Assembly (NCBI RefSeq): GCF_003313245.1
Contig: NZ_QJSD01000004.1
Span: 62,001 to 126,000, forward strand
Origin: Primorskyibacter marinus
GTDB lineage: Bacteria > Pseudomonadota > Alphaproteobacteria > Rhodobacterales > Rhodobacteraceae
Direction: 5' to 3'
DNA: 64,000 nt
Shown: one piece after another, positions 1 through 8,892 of the stretch
Numbering within the stretch: the first letter of the stretch is position 1
Layout: each line of letters begins with the position of its first letter
The notes under the pieces: generated by a model
What the model was told of the DNA's origin: nothing
The model's database searches: none
The model's input: the letters and a program-made list of their open reading frames with translations, nothing else
Translations under genes and position numbers: made by a program

Positions 1-2
1 AG

Positions 3-626
3 GGTGTCCTGAACAACCGGCTGAGCGAATATTTCATGACCGGTCTGAACAATATCGGCGTGCCCACCCATTTCATTCGCCGCCTGAACATGCGCGAGCA
101 ACTGGTGCGGTCCTGCGAGATCATTCCGCTGGAAATCATCGTGCGCAACTTTGCCGCCGGCAGCCTGTCCAAGCGGCTGGGGATTGAAGAAGGCACATCG
201 CTGCCGCGTCCGATCGTCGAATATTGCTACAAGGATGACAAGCTGGGCGATCCGCTGGTCACCGAGGAACATATCGCGGCCTTCGGCTGGGCCAGTCAGC
301 AGGACATGGACGATATTCTCAGCCTTGCGCTGCGGGTCAACGACTTCATGTCCGGCGTGATGATGGCCGTCGGCATCAATTTGGTGGATTTCAAGATCGA
401 GATCGGCCGCGTCTATGATGGCGATTTCCAGCGTCTGATCATTGCCGACGAGATCAGCCCGGATAGCTGCCGCCTTTGGGACATCGAAACCGGGCAAAAG
501 CTGGACAAGGACGTGTTCCGGCGTGATCTGGGGTCCTTGACCGACGCCTATACCGAAGTCGCGCGGCGTCTTGGTGTCATGCCCAAGAACGCCACGCAGA
601 TCACCAGGCCGACCCTTATCAACTAA
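3..626 (+). CDS. purC: Phosphoribosylaminoimidazole-succinocarboxamide synthase (SAICAR synthetase), 5' end outside window
   Basis: Joins aspartate to CAIR with ATP in cytosolic de novo purine synthesis. The open frame already runs at the window edge ([11 protein letters not shown] precedes the first in-window Met at 36), so the gene starts upstream and only about the last 207 codons are present. Family hallmarks visible are the VPTHFIRR stretch, the [14 protein letters not shown] substrate/nucleotide region and the [10 protein letters not shown] and [13 protein letters not shown] motifs near the ATP and metal site. It is followed by purS and purQ on the same strand, the usual arrangement in Rhodobacterales. 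Identification is very secure; the true start cannot be given from this window. Confidence 0.97.
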   Translation, partial: GVLNNRLSEYFMTGLNNIGVPTHFIRRLNMREQLVRSCEIIPLEIIVRNFAAGSLSKRLGIEEGTSLPRPIVEYCYKDDKLGDPLVTEEHIAAFGWASQQDMDDILSLALRVNDFMSGVMMAVGINLVDFKIEIGRVYDGDFQRLIIADEISPDSCRLWDIETGQKLDKDVFRRDLGSLTDAYTEVARRLGVMPKNATQITRPTLIN

Positions 627-719
627 ACCTTTCCGCGCATGAAGGCGTGGATGAAACCGATTGAAAATATTAGGAAAAAGGCGGGTCTTTGGCCTTGCCT
701 CAGCCGACCGGAGAGTAAG

Positions 720-950
720 ATGAAGGCACGGGTTCATGTGATGCTGAAGGACGGGGTCCTTGATCCGCAGGGCGAGGCCGTGCGCCACGCGCTTGGGTCG
801 CTGGGCTTTGATGGCGTTGGCGGTGTGCGGCAGGGCAAGGTGATTGAGCTGGACCTGGACGAGGGCACCACAGAAGAAACCGTGCGCGAGATGTGCGACA
901 AGCTGCTCGCCAATACGGTCATCGAACGCTACGACATCGAATTAGCCTGA
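720..950 (+). CDS. purS: Phosphoribosylformylglycinamidine synthase subunit PurS
   Basis: Small structural subunit that bridges the PurL synthetase and PurQ glutaminase in the FGAM synthase complex. At 76 residues it has the normal family length, with the typical [17 protein letters not shown] opening and an alternating beta-alpha pattern. The frame is open from 639, but the ATG at 720 is chosen because GGAGAG lies just before it and the PurS fold begins there. It sits 14 bp upstream of purQ, so the two are probably co-transcribed. purL is not in this window. Confidence 0.95.
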   Translation: MKARVHVMLKDGVLDPQGEAVRHALGSLGFDGVGGVRQGKVIELDLDEGTTEETVREMCDKLLANTVIERYDIELA

Positions 951-964
951 GGAGGGCCCCGGAC

Positions 965-1633
965 ATGCGTGCAGCCGTCATCGTCTTCCCCGGCTCGAAT
1001 TGCGACCGGGACATGGCCACCGCCCTGACTGCGGCGGGGCTGGATGTCACAATGGTCTGGCACAAGGACACCGAACTGCCCGCAGGGCTGGATCTGGTGG
1101 CATTGCCGGGCGGGTTCTCCTTTGGTGACTATCTGCGCTGCGGTGCGATTGCCGCCAATTCGCCGATCTGCCGGTCGGTGAAAGCGCATGCAGAGCGGGG
1201 CGGCTTTGTGCTGGGCGTCTGTAACGGCTTTCAGATCCTCGCTGAGACCGGGTTGCTGCCGGGGGCGCTGCTGCGCAATGCGGGGTTGAAATATATCTGC
1301 CGGACGACGCCCCTAAAAGTCGCGACCGAAAACAGCGTCTACACTTCAGCCTATACAAAGGGCGCGCTGATCAACATTCCGATTGCGCATCACGATGGCA
1401 ATTACACCGCCGATCCGGAGACCGTGGCGCGTCTGCAAGATGAGGATCGCGTGGCCTTTACATATGCGGAAAACCCCAACGGGTCGGCTCAGGATATTGC
1501 GGGCGTGCTGTCTGCCAACCGCCGCGTGCTGGGCATGATGCCGCATCCCGAACGGGCGGCGGATGCGCGCCATGGCGGGACCGATGGTGCGCCGTTTTTC
1601 GCTCATCTGACGCAGGCGCTGGCCAGCGCCTGA
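965..1633 (+). CDS. purQ: Phosphoribosylformylglycinamidine synthase glutaminase subunit PurQ
   Basis: Class I glutamine amidotransferase that releases ammonia from glutamine for FGAM synthesis by PurL. 222 residues, normal length. The nucleophile elbow GVCNGFQ carries the catalytic Cys86, and the His/Glu of the triad lie in MMPHPERA near the C-terminus. The oxyanion region is [12 protein letters not shown]. The ATG at 965 follows GAGGAGGG a few bases upstream; the frame is open further upstream, but that part overlaps purS in another frame and is not needed. Confidence 0.96.
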   Translation: MRAAVIVFPGSNCDRDMATALTAAGLDVTMVWHKDTELPAGLDLVALPGGFSFGDYLRCGAIAANSPICRSVKAHAERGGFVLGVCNGFQILAETGLLPGALLRNAGLKYICRTTPLKVATENSVYTSAYTKGALINIPIAHHDGNYTADPETVARLQDEDRVAFTYAENPNGSAQDIAGVLSANRRVLGMMPHPERAADARHGGTDGAPFFAHLTQALASA

Positions 1634-1670
1634 CTTGAGGATTTCGCGCCATCAGCCTAGGCTGGTGGCC

Positions 1671-3440
1671 ATGGTTACGCGCGCCCTCAAACCACAAAGC
1701 AAACGCCGCTCTGCCCCGCTTAGCTGGCGGGTGAGGATTGCGCTTGTCACTCTGTTTTTGTTGGCGGCGGTCACGGTGTATTTCACCAATCGGCTGCTGA
1801 CCGATCGTTTTACCGAGACAACCCGCAATCGGGCAGAACTGCGGCTGGCGCTTTACTCGGGCAACTTGCTGTCGGAACTGCGCCGAAACGCGATTGTTCC
1901 GCAGCTTCTGGCGCGCGATCCGGCGCTGATAGGCGCGCTGAATTCAAACGATTTTTCGCAATCGACGCAGCGGCTGATTTCTTTTGTCGATGAAATTGGT
2001 GCGGCGTCCCTGATGCTGCTGGATCGTGACGGGCGCACGGTGGCCGCAACCGACCGGAACCGATTGGGGTCCAATCATCGCACGGCCAGCTATTTCGTCG
2101 AGGGGATGCGGTCCAACCAGACCGTGTTCACCACGCTGCCGCGCGAAAGCGGTGGCTATGTCTTCACCTATTCGCGCCGGGTTGAAAGCGGCGGCAATAC
2201 GGTCGGCGTGATCCTGGTAGAGGTCGATCTGGCCAAGTTCGAACGCGCTTGGGCGGGGATCTCTGACGCGGTGCTGGTCACTGACAGCGAGGGCACGATC
2301 ATTCTGGCGACAGAGCCGCGCTGGCGGGGATTGACGGAACCCGAAGCCCTTGCAAAGCAACCGGCAGAGGGTGCCATCGAGCGGGCGATCAAGATCACGG
2401 ATGGCTGGAGAGGCGATTCCGCCGACGCGTATATTCTGGGCGAAGCAGTGATGCGCACCGAAAACCGGATCAGTTTTCGCGGATGGCGCATGGCCAGCTT
2501 TACGACCTATACTTCCGTGCGCGAAAGAGTGAACGGCGTTCTGGCGCTGGAAATCATGGGCTTTGCCATTTTGCTTGCACTGGCCTTCTATGTGCTTAGC
2601 CGCAAGACGGCGCTGCGCATGGCATTGTTTCAGCGCGAATCGGCGGAATTGCGGCAGCTTAACCTGCGGCTTCAGCGCGAGATTGCAGAGCGCGAAAAGG
2701 TTCAGGAAAATCTGGCCGTGGCCGAGCAGACCCTGGCGCAAAGTTCCAAGCTGGCGGCGCTTGGCGAAATGTCCGCCGCCGTCAGCCATGAGTTGAATCA
2801 GCCACTGGCGGCGATGAAGACCTATCTGGCAGGCGCACGGCTTTTGCTGCGCCGCGAGCGATCCGAGGAAGCGATGTCAAGCTTCCATCGTATCGACGAT
2901 CTGATCGAACGGATGGGCGCGATCACCCGGCAATTGAAATCCTATGCCCGCAAGGGCCAGCAAGAGCTAAGCCCCGTGGATTTGCGGGATGCGCTGGCCT
3001 CGGCGCTGTCGATGATGGAGCCGCAGTTGAAGCTGCGGCAGGTCAAGATCACCCGCATCCTGCCAGACGATCCGGTGCTGGTGATGGGCGATAGAATGCG
3101 GATTGAACAGGTTATGGTGAACCTGTTACGCAACGCGCTGGATGCCACAAAGGGCGAAGATGATGCAGAGGTCGATATTCTGCTTTCTTCGGGCCGATCA
3201 GCGACTCTGACGGTGCGTGACAACGGTCACGGGATCGAAGATCTCGATGAATTGTTCGAGCCGTTTTACACGACCAAGCAACCCGGTGACGGTGTCGGCT
3301 TGGGACTTGCGATTTCTTCAGGTATCGTAGCGGATCTGGGCGGCCGGCTGACCGCACGAAATTCTGATGCAGGGGGGGCAGTGTTCGAGATGCAATTGCC
3401 CATATTAGACCAAACACATGAAACACAGGCTGCGGAGTAG
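1671..3440 (+). CDS. dctB: C4-dicarboxylate-type sensor histidine kinase (DctB family)
   Basis: Inner-membrane sensor kinase of 589 residues. An N-terminal membrane helix (roughly residues 19-38) and a second at about 295-315 bracket a periplasmic sensor region of the DctB/PAS type. A coiled segment follows, then the HisKA dimerisation helix with SHELNQPLAAMK (phospho-His about 373), and an HATPase domain with NLLRNALDAT (N box), DNGHGI (G1) and GLGLAISSGIV (G2). The response regulator starts 5 bp after the stop, so the two form a two-component pair. The frame is open from a TTG at 1635; the ATG at 1671 is preferred, although its Shine-Dalgarno is weak. Family assignment is good, but the ligand (C4-dicarboxylates) is inferred from the family. 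No Dct transporter lies in the window. Confidence 0.85.
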   Translation: MVTRALKPQSKRRSAPLSWRVRIALVTLFLLAAVTVYFTNRLLTDRFTETTRNRAELRLALYSGNLLSELRRNAIVPQLLARDPALIGALNSNDFSQSTQRLISFVDEIGAASLMLLDRDGRTVAATDRNRLGSNHRTASYFVEGMRSNQTVFTTLPRESGGYVFTYSRRVESGGNTVGVILVEVDLAKFERAWAGISDAVLVTDSEGTIILATEPRWRGLTEPEALAKQPAEGAIERAIKITDGWRGDSADAYILGEAVMRTENRISFRGWRMASFTTYTSVRERVNGVLALEIMGFAILLALAFYVLSRKTALRMALFQRESAELRQLNLRLQREIAEREKVQENLAVAEQTLAQSSKLAALGEMSAAVSHELNQPLAAMKTYLAGARLLLRRERSEEAMSSFHRIDDLIERMGAITRQLKSYARKGQQELSPVDLRDALASALSMMEPQLKLRQVKITRILPDDPVLVMGDRMRIEQVMVNLLRNALDATKGEDDAEVDILLSSGRSATLTVRDNGHGIEDLDELFEPFYTTKQPGDGVGLGLAISSGIVADLGGRLTARNSDAGGAVFEMQLPILDQTHETQAAE

Positions 3441-3445
3441 AACGG

Positions 3446-4780
3446 ATGTCCAAGGCAATGAAGATCGCCATCGTCGATGACGAACAGGATATGCGACAGT
3501 CGATCAGCCAATGGCTGGCGCTGTCGGGCTATGACACTGAAACTTTCGGCAGCGCCGAAGATGCGTTGAGCAAGCTGGGGGCGGACTATCCCGGCATTGT
3601 CATCTCTGACATCAAGATGCCCGGTATGGACGGGCTGCAATTGCTGAAGAAACTGATGAGCACGGACAGCGCCTTGCCCGTCATCATGATCACCGGCCAT
3701 GGCGATGTGCCGATCGCTGTCGAGGCGATGCGGGTAGGGGCGTTCGATTTTCTTGAAAAGCCGTTCAACCCGGACAAGATGACAGAGCTTGCCAAGAAGG
3801 CCACGAATGAACGGCGGCTGACGCTGGACAACCGGGCGCTGCGCAAGGAATTGTCGGATGGCGGCCAGCTTATGAAAAAGCTGATCGGAGCCTCCCCGGT
3901 GATGGAGCGTTTGCGCGAGGATATTCTGGATCTTGGTCAGGCCGATGGTCATGTGCTGATCGACGGTGAAACCGGGACCGGCAAGACGCTGATTGCCCAC
4001 GCGCTGCATGCGGTCGGCTCTCGTGCCGGCAAGCGATTTGTGCTGTTGCCCTGCGCCGCCTATGACGAGGACGCCTTGATCCGGCGGCTGTTCGGCCCGG
4101 CGCAGCTCGAAGATTCGGAACTGCCCGCGATGGAACAGGCGCGCGGCGGCACTCTTGTGCTGGAAGATATCGAAACGCTGGGCGACGCGGCACAGGCACG
4201 ACTGCTGAGCGCCATAAATGAACAGGGATCACCGCCAGAGACGCGGATTGTCGCGATCTCGAACCTTCAGAACGAAGGCCGCACCTGCGAGGATGCGCTG
4301 AAATCGGGGTTGTTCTACCGGCTTGCGGCGCTGCGCATCACTGTCCCGCCCTTGCGCCAGCGCGGTGAGGATATTCTGACGTTGTTCAACCGTCTGAGCG
4401 AACAGTTTGCCGATGAATATGGCTGTGACGCGCCGGAAATCTCTGCACAGGAGGCGGCGCAACTGCTTCAGGCACCGTGGCCCGGCAATGTCCGGCAGCT
4501 TATCAATCTGGCCGAACGGGCGGTGCTGCAATCGCGGCGCGCGTCGGGCACCATTTCGTCGCTGTTGATGAACGACCATGACGACATGCAGCCGGTGATG
4601 ACCACCGAAGGCAAGCCGCTGAAGGAATATGTCGAGGCGTTCGAACGGATGTTGATCGACAATACGATGCGCCGTCACAAAGGCTCGATTGCCAGCGTCA
4701 TGGAAGAGCTGTGCCTGCCACGCCGCACGTTGAACGAGAAAATGGCCAAATATCAGCTCCAGCGATCCGATTACCTGTAA
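3446..4780 (+). CDS. dctD: NtrC-family response regulator (DctD type) lacking the GAFTGA loop
   Basis: 444-residue partner of the upstream kinase. The receiver domain (1-125) has acidic DDE at 11-13, phospho-Asp55 in ISDIKMPGMDG and the conserved Lys in FLEKPF. The AAA+ domain has a Walker A GETGTGKT starting near residue 174, a degenerate Walker B GGTLVLEDIE, and the arginine-rich sensor stretch FYRLAALRITVPPLRQR. A Fis-type HTH closes the protein (SIASVMEELCLPRRTLNEKM). The surface loop that normally carries GAFTGA between LFG and the Walker B is absent: LFG is followed by an acidic linker and AMEQARGGT. Since that loop contacts sigma-54, classical sigma-54 activation is doubtful; some Rhodobacter NtrC proteins lacking it are known to work with sigma-70 polymerase. 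Confidence 0.88.
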   Translation: MSKAMKIAIVDDEQDMRQSISQWLALSGYDTETFGSAEDALSKLGADYPGIVISDIKMPGMDGLQLLKKLMSTDSALPVIMITGHGDVPIAVEAMRVGAFDFLEKPFNPDKMTELAKKATNERRLTLDNRALRKELSDGGQLMKKLIGASPVMERLREDILDLGQADGHVLIDGETGTGKTLIAHALHAVGSRAGKRFVLLPCAAYDEDALIRRLFGPAQLEDSELPAMEQARGGTLVLEDIETLGDAAQARLLSAINEQGSPPETRIVAISNLQNEGRTCEDALKSGLFYRLAALRITVPPLRQRGEDILTLFNRLSEQFADEYGCDAPEISAQEAAQLLQAPWPGNVRQLINLAERAVLQSRRASGTISSLLMNDHDDMQPVMTTEGKPLKEYVEAFERMLIDNTMRRHKGSIASVMEELCLPRRTLNEKMAKYQLQRSDYL

Positions 4781-4805
4781 TTGGGGCGTACAATATTTCG
4801 GATAG

Positions 4806-4832
4806 AAAAAGGGGCTGTGTCAGCCCCTTTTT
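4806..4832 (+). terminator. Rho-independent terminator after dctD
   Basis: Perfect inverted repeat: a run of A, then GGGGCTG, a TGT loop, CAGCCCC and a run of T. It lies 26 bp after the dctD stop. Because A and T runs flank both sides it could also end transcripts arriving from the opposite strand, where the arginase remnant ends at 4902. Confidence 0.9.
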
Positions 4833-4901
4833 CATGTCGGCCGCCTAAGTCTGGACGATGCATGACACATGATGGCGGATGACTTGCGTTGTTTGGCTAT
4901 G

Positions 4902-5257
4902 TCACAGCAGGCGCGTGGTCGGACGGTCGAACACGCGGCGGCCAAGTGCAGAGGCGTCGAGATCGACCATCAACTGCGCCGTGCGTCCGCGTTCGTCCAG
5001 TGCTGGGTTCAGCTCCACCAGATCCAGCGAGGTCATCAACCCGCTGTCTCGGCATAGGCGTGGACGTGGGAGGAGACATCCACGCCGGGTACGTCGTCCG
5101 GGCTCAGGTTTCCCATATCGGTTACGTCGTGGCCCAGATCGGCCAGTGCGTCGGCCAGACGGGCGGTCCGCATTGCATCCGGCCCCATCAGGCAGCCTCG
5201 TCCAACGCGTCCGCTATCGACAGGGGCACCAATCAAGCGGTAATGGATCTTTGTCAT
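4902..5257 (-). pseudogene. Arginase remnant with large internal deletion and frameshift
   Basis: The first 74 codons read as the N-terminus of an arginase/ureohydrolase (IGAPVDSGRVGRGCLMGPDA and GHDVTDMGNL), ending at a TGA at about 5036. In another frame directly after it, down to the TGA at 4902, is the normal arginase C-terminus (SLDLVELNPALDERGRTA followed by LMVDLDASALG). The two pieces abut within a few bases around 5035-5042. About 180-190 middle residues, including every manganese-binding motif (GGDHS, DAHxD, DxDxxDP), are missing and the ends are out of frame. No active enzyme can be made. Start at 5257 chosen over 5260 because GGAGG is spaced better for it. The good Shine-Dalgarno and unscarred ends suggest recent loss. 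Confidence 0.88.
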
Positions 5258-5309
5258 CATATCCTCCGTTTAGGCTGTGGCGGCCCGCATCCAAGAGGCG
5301 TGGTGGACG

Positions 5310-5771
5310 CTATCGTTTTGCGCGAAACGCCGCGAGCCATAGCGCGACAAGCATCAAGGACGCGACGGCATTCCAGCTTGCCATTGACAGGCCAAACATC
5401 TCCCAAGGCACCTCGTCGCAGCGCACCATCGGGGCGGTCATGATCTGATCGAGCAGAGCATCGGTGGACAGACCACCGACCGGACCGGAGGTGCAGGTAT
5501 CCGGCCCTGGCCACCAGCCGCGTTCGACCCCGGTGTGATAGAACCCCACGCCGGCGGTTGTCGCAGCTGCCGCAGCCCCCAGCAGCGTCAACCAGCGCCA
5601 GCCAAAAGCCAGCGCAACCACCGCGATCCCCACCGCCGCCGCATGCGGATAGCGTTGCGTGATACACAGCGCGCAGGGTGGCATGTCGCCCAGATACTGA
5701 AAACCGAAGGCCCCCAGCAATAGCAGCGCAGAGCCAAGCCCTGCAAGGATTGTCAGTGTTCTGCAATTCAT
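5310..5771 (-). CDS. dsbB: Disulfide bond formation protein DsbB
   Basis: Inner-membrane quinone reductase that reoxidises the periplasmic thiol oxidase DsbA. 153 residues with four hydrophobic helices. The redox pair Cys33-Ala-Leu-Cys36 (PPCALC) is in the first periplasmic loop and the second pair is Cys93/Cys118 in the second, as in DsbB. Its ATG overlaps the stop of the upstream DedA-like gene (ATGA, 5768-5771), indicating translational coupling. The DsbA-like protein at 17044-17808 is a possible partner, but there is no direct evidence. Confidence 0.92.
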   Translation of the reverse strand: MNCRTLTILAGLGSALLLLGAFGFQYLGDMPPCALCITQRYPHAAAVGIAVVALAFGWRWLTLLGAAAAATTAGVGFYHTGVERGWWPGPDTCTSGPVGGLSTDALLDQIMTAPMVRCDEVPWEMFGLSMASWNAVASLMLVALWLAAFRAKR

Positions 5772-6346
5772 AGATATTTCACCATCAGGAACCCACCCAG
5801 AAGCAACATGACAAAACCCGTGAACACAAGACCCAGACGCTTTTCTATGAAATCACGAATTGGTGCGCCGAATACGCGCAAAAGCCCCGCCACGATAAAG
5901 AACCGCAATCCGCGCGCCAGCACGGAGGTCGCGATGAAGGTTGCCAGCGGCATGCCGGTCCAGCCCGACATGATGGTGATGACCTTGTAGGGGAAGGGTG
6001 TGACACCTGCGACCAGCACGGCCCAAAATCCGAAATCGTTGAACTGGGTGTTGAATGCGGCAATCGCATCCGCCTTGCCCAGAGATTGCAGGATGGGCAG
6101 GCCAAGCTGTTCATAAAACAGCGCGCCGATGGCATAGCCCAGCAATCCGCCGATGACGGAACTGACCATTGCCACCACGGCAATCAGCCAGGCGCGGCTG
6201 GGCCGGGCCAGAATCATGGGGATCATCAGAACGTCGGGCGGAATCGGAAAGACAGAGCTTTCGATGAAGGCTACAAATGCCAGCACCCAAAGCGCCTGCG
6301 GGTGATCCGCGAGGCCAAGCATTCGGGTATAAAGTCGACGAAGCAT
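5768..6346 (-). CDS. YqaA/DedA-family integral membrane protein
   Basis: 192-residue membrane protein of the SNARE-associated/VTT (DedA, YqaA) superfamily. Typical features are the N-terminal FIESSVFPIPPDVLMIPM reentrant region with paired prolines, the central GYAIGALFYEQLG helix, the TPFPYKVITIMSGW motif with its conserved Pro and Lys, and an RGLRFFIVAGLL helix. Members are linked to envelope homeostasis and lipid or cation handling; the substrate here is unknown. Translationally coupled to dsbB. The ATG at 6346 is used; the open frame extends to 6379. Confidence 0.82.
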   Translation of the reverse strand: MLRRLYTRMLGLADHPQALWVLAFVAFIESSVFPIPPDVLMIPMILARPSRAWLIAVVAMVSSVIGGLLGYAIGALFYEQLGLPILQSLGKADAIAAFNTQFNDFGFWAVLVAGVTPFPYKVITIMSGWTGMPLATFIATSVLARGLRFFIVAGLLRVFGAPIRDFIEKRLGLVFTGFVMLLLGGFLMVKYL

Positions 6347-6460
6347 CGCGAAAATCTCGTGGTTTTTGTTGTCGGGCAAAGATCATGCGCCGCTTTGCGG
6401 GTCAACATGCGACTTTGCCTCTGGACGAACGCGCCTTGCTTGGGTAGAGAACCCCACGTT

Positions 6461-6546
6461 GCCCAAGTGGCGGAATGGTAGACGCAGGGGATTCAAAATC
6501 CCCCGCCTTAACGGGCGTGCCGGTTCGAGTCCGGCCTTGGGTACCA
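6461..6546 (+). tRNA. tRNA-Leu, anticodon CAA
   Basis: An 86-nt cloverleaf including an encoded CCA end. The acceptor stem pairs GCCCAAG with CTTGGGT, the D arm is GCGGAATGGTAGACGC-like, the anticodon loop TTCAAAA closes on GGGGA/TCCCC, there is a long class II variable arm (CGCCTTAACGGGCG) and a T arm CCGGTTCGAGTCCGG. The long variable arm and CAA anticodon give leucine, reading UUG codons. Confidence 0.96.
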
Positions 6547-6893
6547 CCTTGTTTTGCAGGGTCTCCGTTGGATGTTTGAGGATCGACGTGATGCGTCGGT
6601 GTTTTCGCAAACATCACCCGACATGTTGAGTGGACGGTCGTATTGCGGCGCAAGGCCGGATCAATAGTGGCCCTTGACCGTAGAATGGCACCGCTTCGAT
6701 TCCGGACGGACCCGGCTTGTGCCTTTTTGCGTCGGTTCATTCCGCAGCAAATGGTCCAAAGCAAATCCGACCCCACGTCACAGCATGTCGGACGTCACGG
6801 TTTCGTCCGTGATAGTGCTTGTTTCAGTGTGAACGATTCTATCAAACCGCCGGAAACCCATCTCCGACGGCGTTCTCCGGCCCGACTTCCAAA
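6547..6893. other. Intergenic stretch without a recognised gene
   Basis: 347 bp between tRNA-Leu and the convergent M48 protease gene. Open frames here (for example on plus from 6643) do not resemble a known protein, lack a convincing ribosome binding site and run antisense through the protease gene. No clear promoter or terminator hairpin was seen. Confidence 0.5.
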
Positions 6894-7616
6894 TCAAAGG
6901 CGGGCGGCCGTCCGGCGCACAATGTCGATACGGGCGGAATTTGGCGGATGGCTGCCAAGGAAACGGTTGCCCGGATCCGGGATCCGGGTGAAAAACGCGG
7001 CACCGCGGATTGCGTTGAACCCTGCACGGCTGGTGATGATCGTACCCAATTCATCGGCCTCAAGCTCAAAATCCTTGGAATAGGTGCGCGCACCCACGGC
7101 GGCACCAAACTCTTCGGCGCTGCGGATCCCGTCCGCATCAGCGCCGGACAAGGACGCAAGCCCGGACAGGATCACCGCCCCCGCGATGGCGTTATTACGA
7201 CTGCGGGCGAGGTGGCCCAGAATATGATGCGAGGTCTCGTGCCCCATCACAAATGCCAGTTCGTCGGCATTTTCGACGCTCGCGATAAGGGCGAGGTTGA
7301 AGGCCACAACTGGCCGACCAGATCGGTCGAGGGTTTGAAACGCGTTGGGTGGCTGACCTGGCCGGTCATCCACAACAATCAGGAAATCACAATTCATCCC
7401 CGGTGCGCGGCGGCGGCATTCCGATTCGGCGATAGGTTCCATTATATTGACGACGCTGACAAATTGCTGCGCTGCACGCTGCGCCCGAAGTCGTCGCGCG
7501 GCATCACTGGCTTGGACAGGCCGCGCCGAGGTGTTTTGCGGCGGCGGTGAAGAGGGTGTCTCGATCACTTCGCAGCCGGCAAAGAGCAGAAGGGCGAGAG
7601 GAAGTAACCAGCGCAT
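6894..7616 (-). CDS. M48-family zinc metalloprotease, outer- or inner-membrane lipoprotein
   Basis: 240 residues. The N-terminal signal ends in the lipobox LFAGC (Cys15), so the mature protein is lipid-anchored in the envelope. After a Pro/Ser-rich linker comes the M48 catalytic core, with zinc motif HETSHH (His126, Glu127, His130) and the downstream third ligand in ELEADELG. The domain resembles the BepA/LoiP class of periplasmic proteases that clear misfolded outer-membrane proteins. The C-terminus ends soon after SHPPNSARIDIV, with no TPR repeats as in BepA. The frame is open from 7727; the ATG at 7616 is chosen because the signal peptide starts there. Confidence 0.88.
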   Translation of the reverse strand: MRWLLPLALLLFAGCEVIETPSSPPPQNTSARPVQASDAARRLRAQRAAQQFVSVVNIMEPIAESECRRRAPGMNCDFLIVVDDRPGQPPNAFQTLDRSGRPVVAFNLALIASVENADELAFVMGHETSHHILGHLARSRNNAIAGAVILSGLASLSGADADGIRSAEEFGAAVGARTYSKDFELEADELGTIITSRAGFNAIRGAAFFTRIPDPGNRFLGSHPPNSARIDIVRRTAARL

Positions 7617-7789
7617 GCGATGTCCTGAACAGAATAGGGGGCCCGGAAGGCAACGGGGGTCAGTTTGACCCGGCCAGGATGGCAATTCAAGGGGTAGGCC
7701 GATGTCGGGGGACAGGAGGCGTTGCATCTACGTCTAGCTTGCCAAAGCAGTGCTTGCACAGATGTCTCCCCCACCGATAGGCTGGTGCC

Positions 7790-8023
7790 ATGTTCAGCAT
7801 AGAGCACGAATTCGACGCGACCGTTGTGACCCTTGTGGACGAGGGCGAAACCCCCTTGCAGGAGGATGTGGTGGTCAACGGATTTGAAGAATGCATCACT
7901 GTTGAACAATACGACCCGCGCACCGACCGGGTGAACACGATCACGCTTTCGATTTCGCAGATGCGGGATCTTGCAGCGGCACTTTCGCTTCCCGAGGGCG
8001 TCTATTCGCGCAAGAAAACCTGA
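7790..8023 (+). CDS. Conserved-looking small acidic protein of unknown function
   Basis: 77 residues, rich in Asp/Glu/Val, with no signal peptide or membrane segment. The pattern (MFSIEHEFDATVVTLVDEG, then NGFEECITVEQYDPRTDRVNTITLS) suggests a compact beta-rich domain ending in a short helix (MRDLAAAL). It stands alone between the divergent M48 protease and the transpeptidase gene. Codon use matches its neighbours, which supports a real gene. I do not recognise a family with a known function. Confidence 0.7.
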   Translation: MFSIEHEFDATVVTLVDEGETPLQEDVVVNGFEECITVEQYDPRTDRVNTITLSISQMRDLAAALSLPEGVYSRKKT

Positions 8024-8236
8024 GCTTTTCTTTTCCATGATGGGCGTATCATCCATCGGGCGCGCATGTGCCGGTGCCTGACCTTGCGGCACCTGCAACC
8101 TCAACACCTCATCTTGCAAAAAAGTTCAGCTAAAGGGGCGATTGCATTTGAACCTGCCTTGAGTTTGACGGTTTCATGAGGCCAAAGCCATGTGCCGGGG
8201 TTCGGCATTTGGTGCGACAAGTTCGAAAGGTATCGC

Positions 8237-8881
8237 ATGTTTACAAGACGCAAAATGATTGGCGCACTGGGCGCGCTGGCTGCGCCGGCCTTTGTCGGGC
8301 CTGCTTTCGCAGCGCCCAGCGATTGGGAGGCTTGGGATGCGCAGGTGACGCCTGCGGGATTTGACTTGAGAACCAGCAATCCATGGGGATTGCATCCTCG
8401 GTTTCTGCCAACTTTGGTAAAGGCCAATCCGGATCTGGTGCCGGGGGACGTTCATGTCGATGCGGTCGCGCGCTACTTGTACCACATCCAGCAAGACGGC
8501 ACGGCCATGCGCTACGGCGTGGCAATCGGGCGCGATAATCTGTACGAGCCGGGCGTTTACACGATCAAACGCAAGGCGAAGTGGCCCCGATGGACCCCCA
8601 CTGCGACGATGATCAAACGCGAGCCTGAGAAATATGCGCACTGGGCAGGTGGTATGGCTCCAGGTCCGGCGAACGCGTTGGGATCACGGGCGCTGTATCT
8701 TTTCGTCGGCAATCGAGACACATATTTGCGTATTCATGGGACGCCTGCGCCGCGTTCCGTCGGAACGCGGGCCAGTTCAGGATGTGTGCGGATGGTGATG
8801 CCGCATATCAATGCGCTGTACGAGCAGGTGAATACCGGCGTCACCGCCTATCTGTACCCGACAGATGGCGGGACATTGTAA
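8237..8881 (+). CDS. L,D-transpeptidase (YkuD domain), exported
   Basis: 214 residues. A twin-arginine-like start (FTRRKMIGALGAL) and AFA-AP cleavage site indicate export to the periplasm. The YkuD catalytic signature HGTPAPRSVG, then SSGCVRM with nucleophile Cys183, is intact. Such enzymes form 3-3 peptidoglycan cross-links or attach proteins to peptidoglycan; which of these applies cannot be told. The ATG at 8237 is preceded by GAAAGG and starts the signal peptide; the open frame runs from 8192. Confidence 0.92.
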   Translation: MFTRRKMIGALGALAAPAFVGPAFAAPSDWEAWDAQVTPAGFDLRTSNPWGLHPRFLPTLVKANPDLVPGDVHVDAVARYLYHIQQDGTAMRYGVAIGRDNLYEPGVYTIKRKAKWPRWTPTATMIKREPEKYAHWAGGMAPGPANALGSRALYLFVGNRDTYLRIHGTPAPRSVGTRASSGCVRMVMPHINALYEQVNTGVTAYLYPTDGGTL

Positions 8882-8892
8882 CACGCCGAAAC

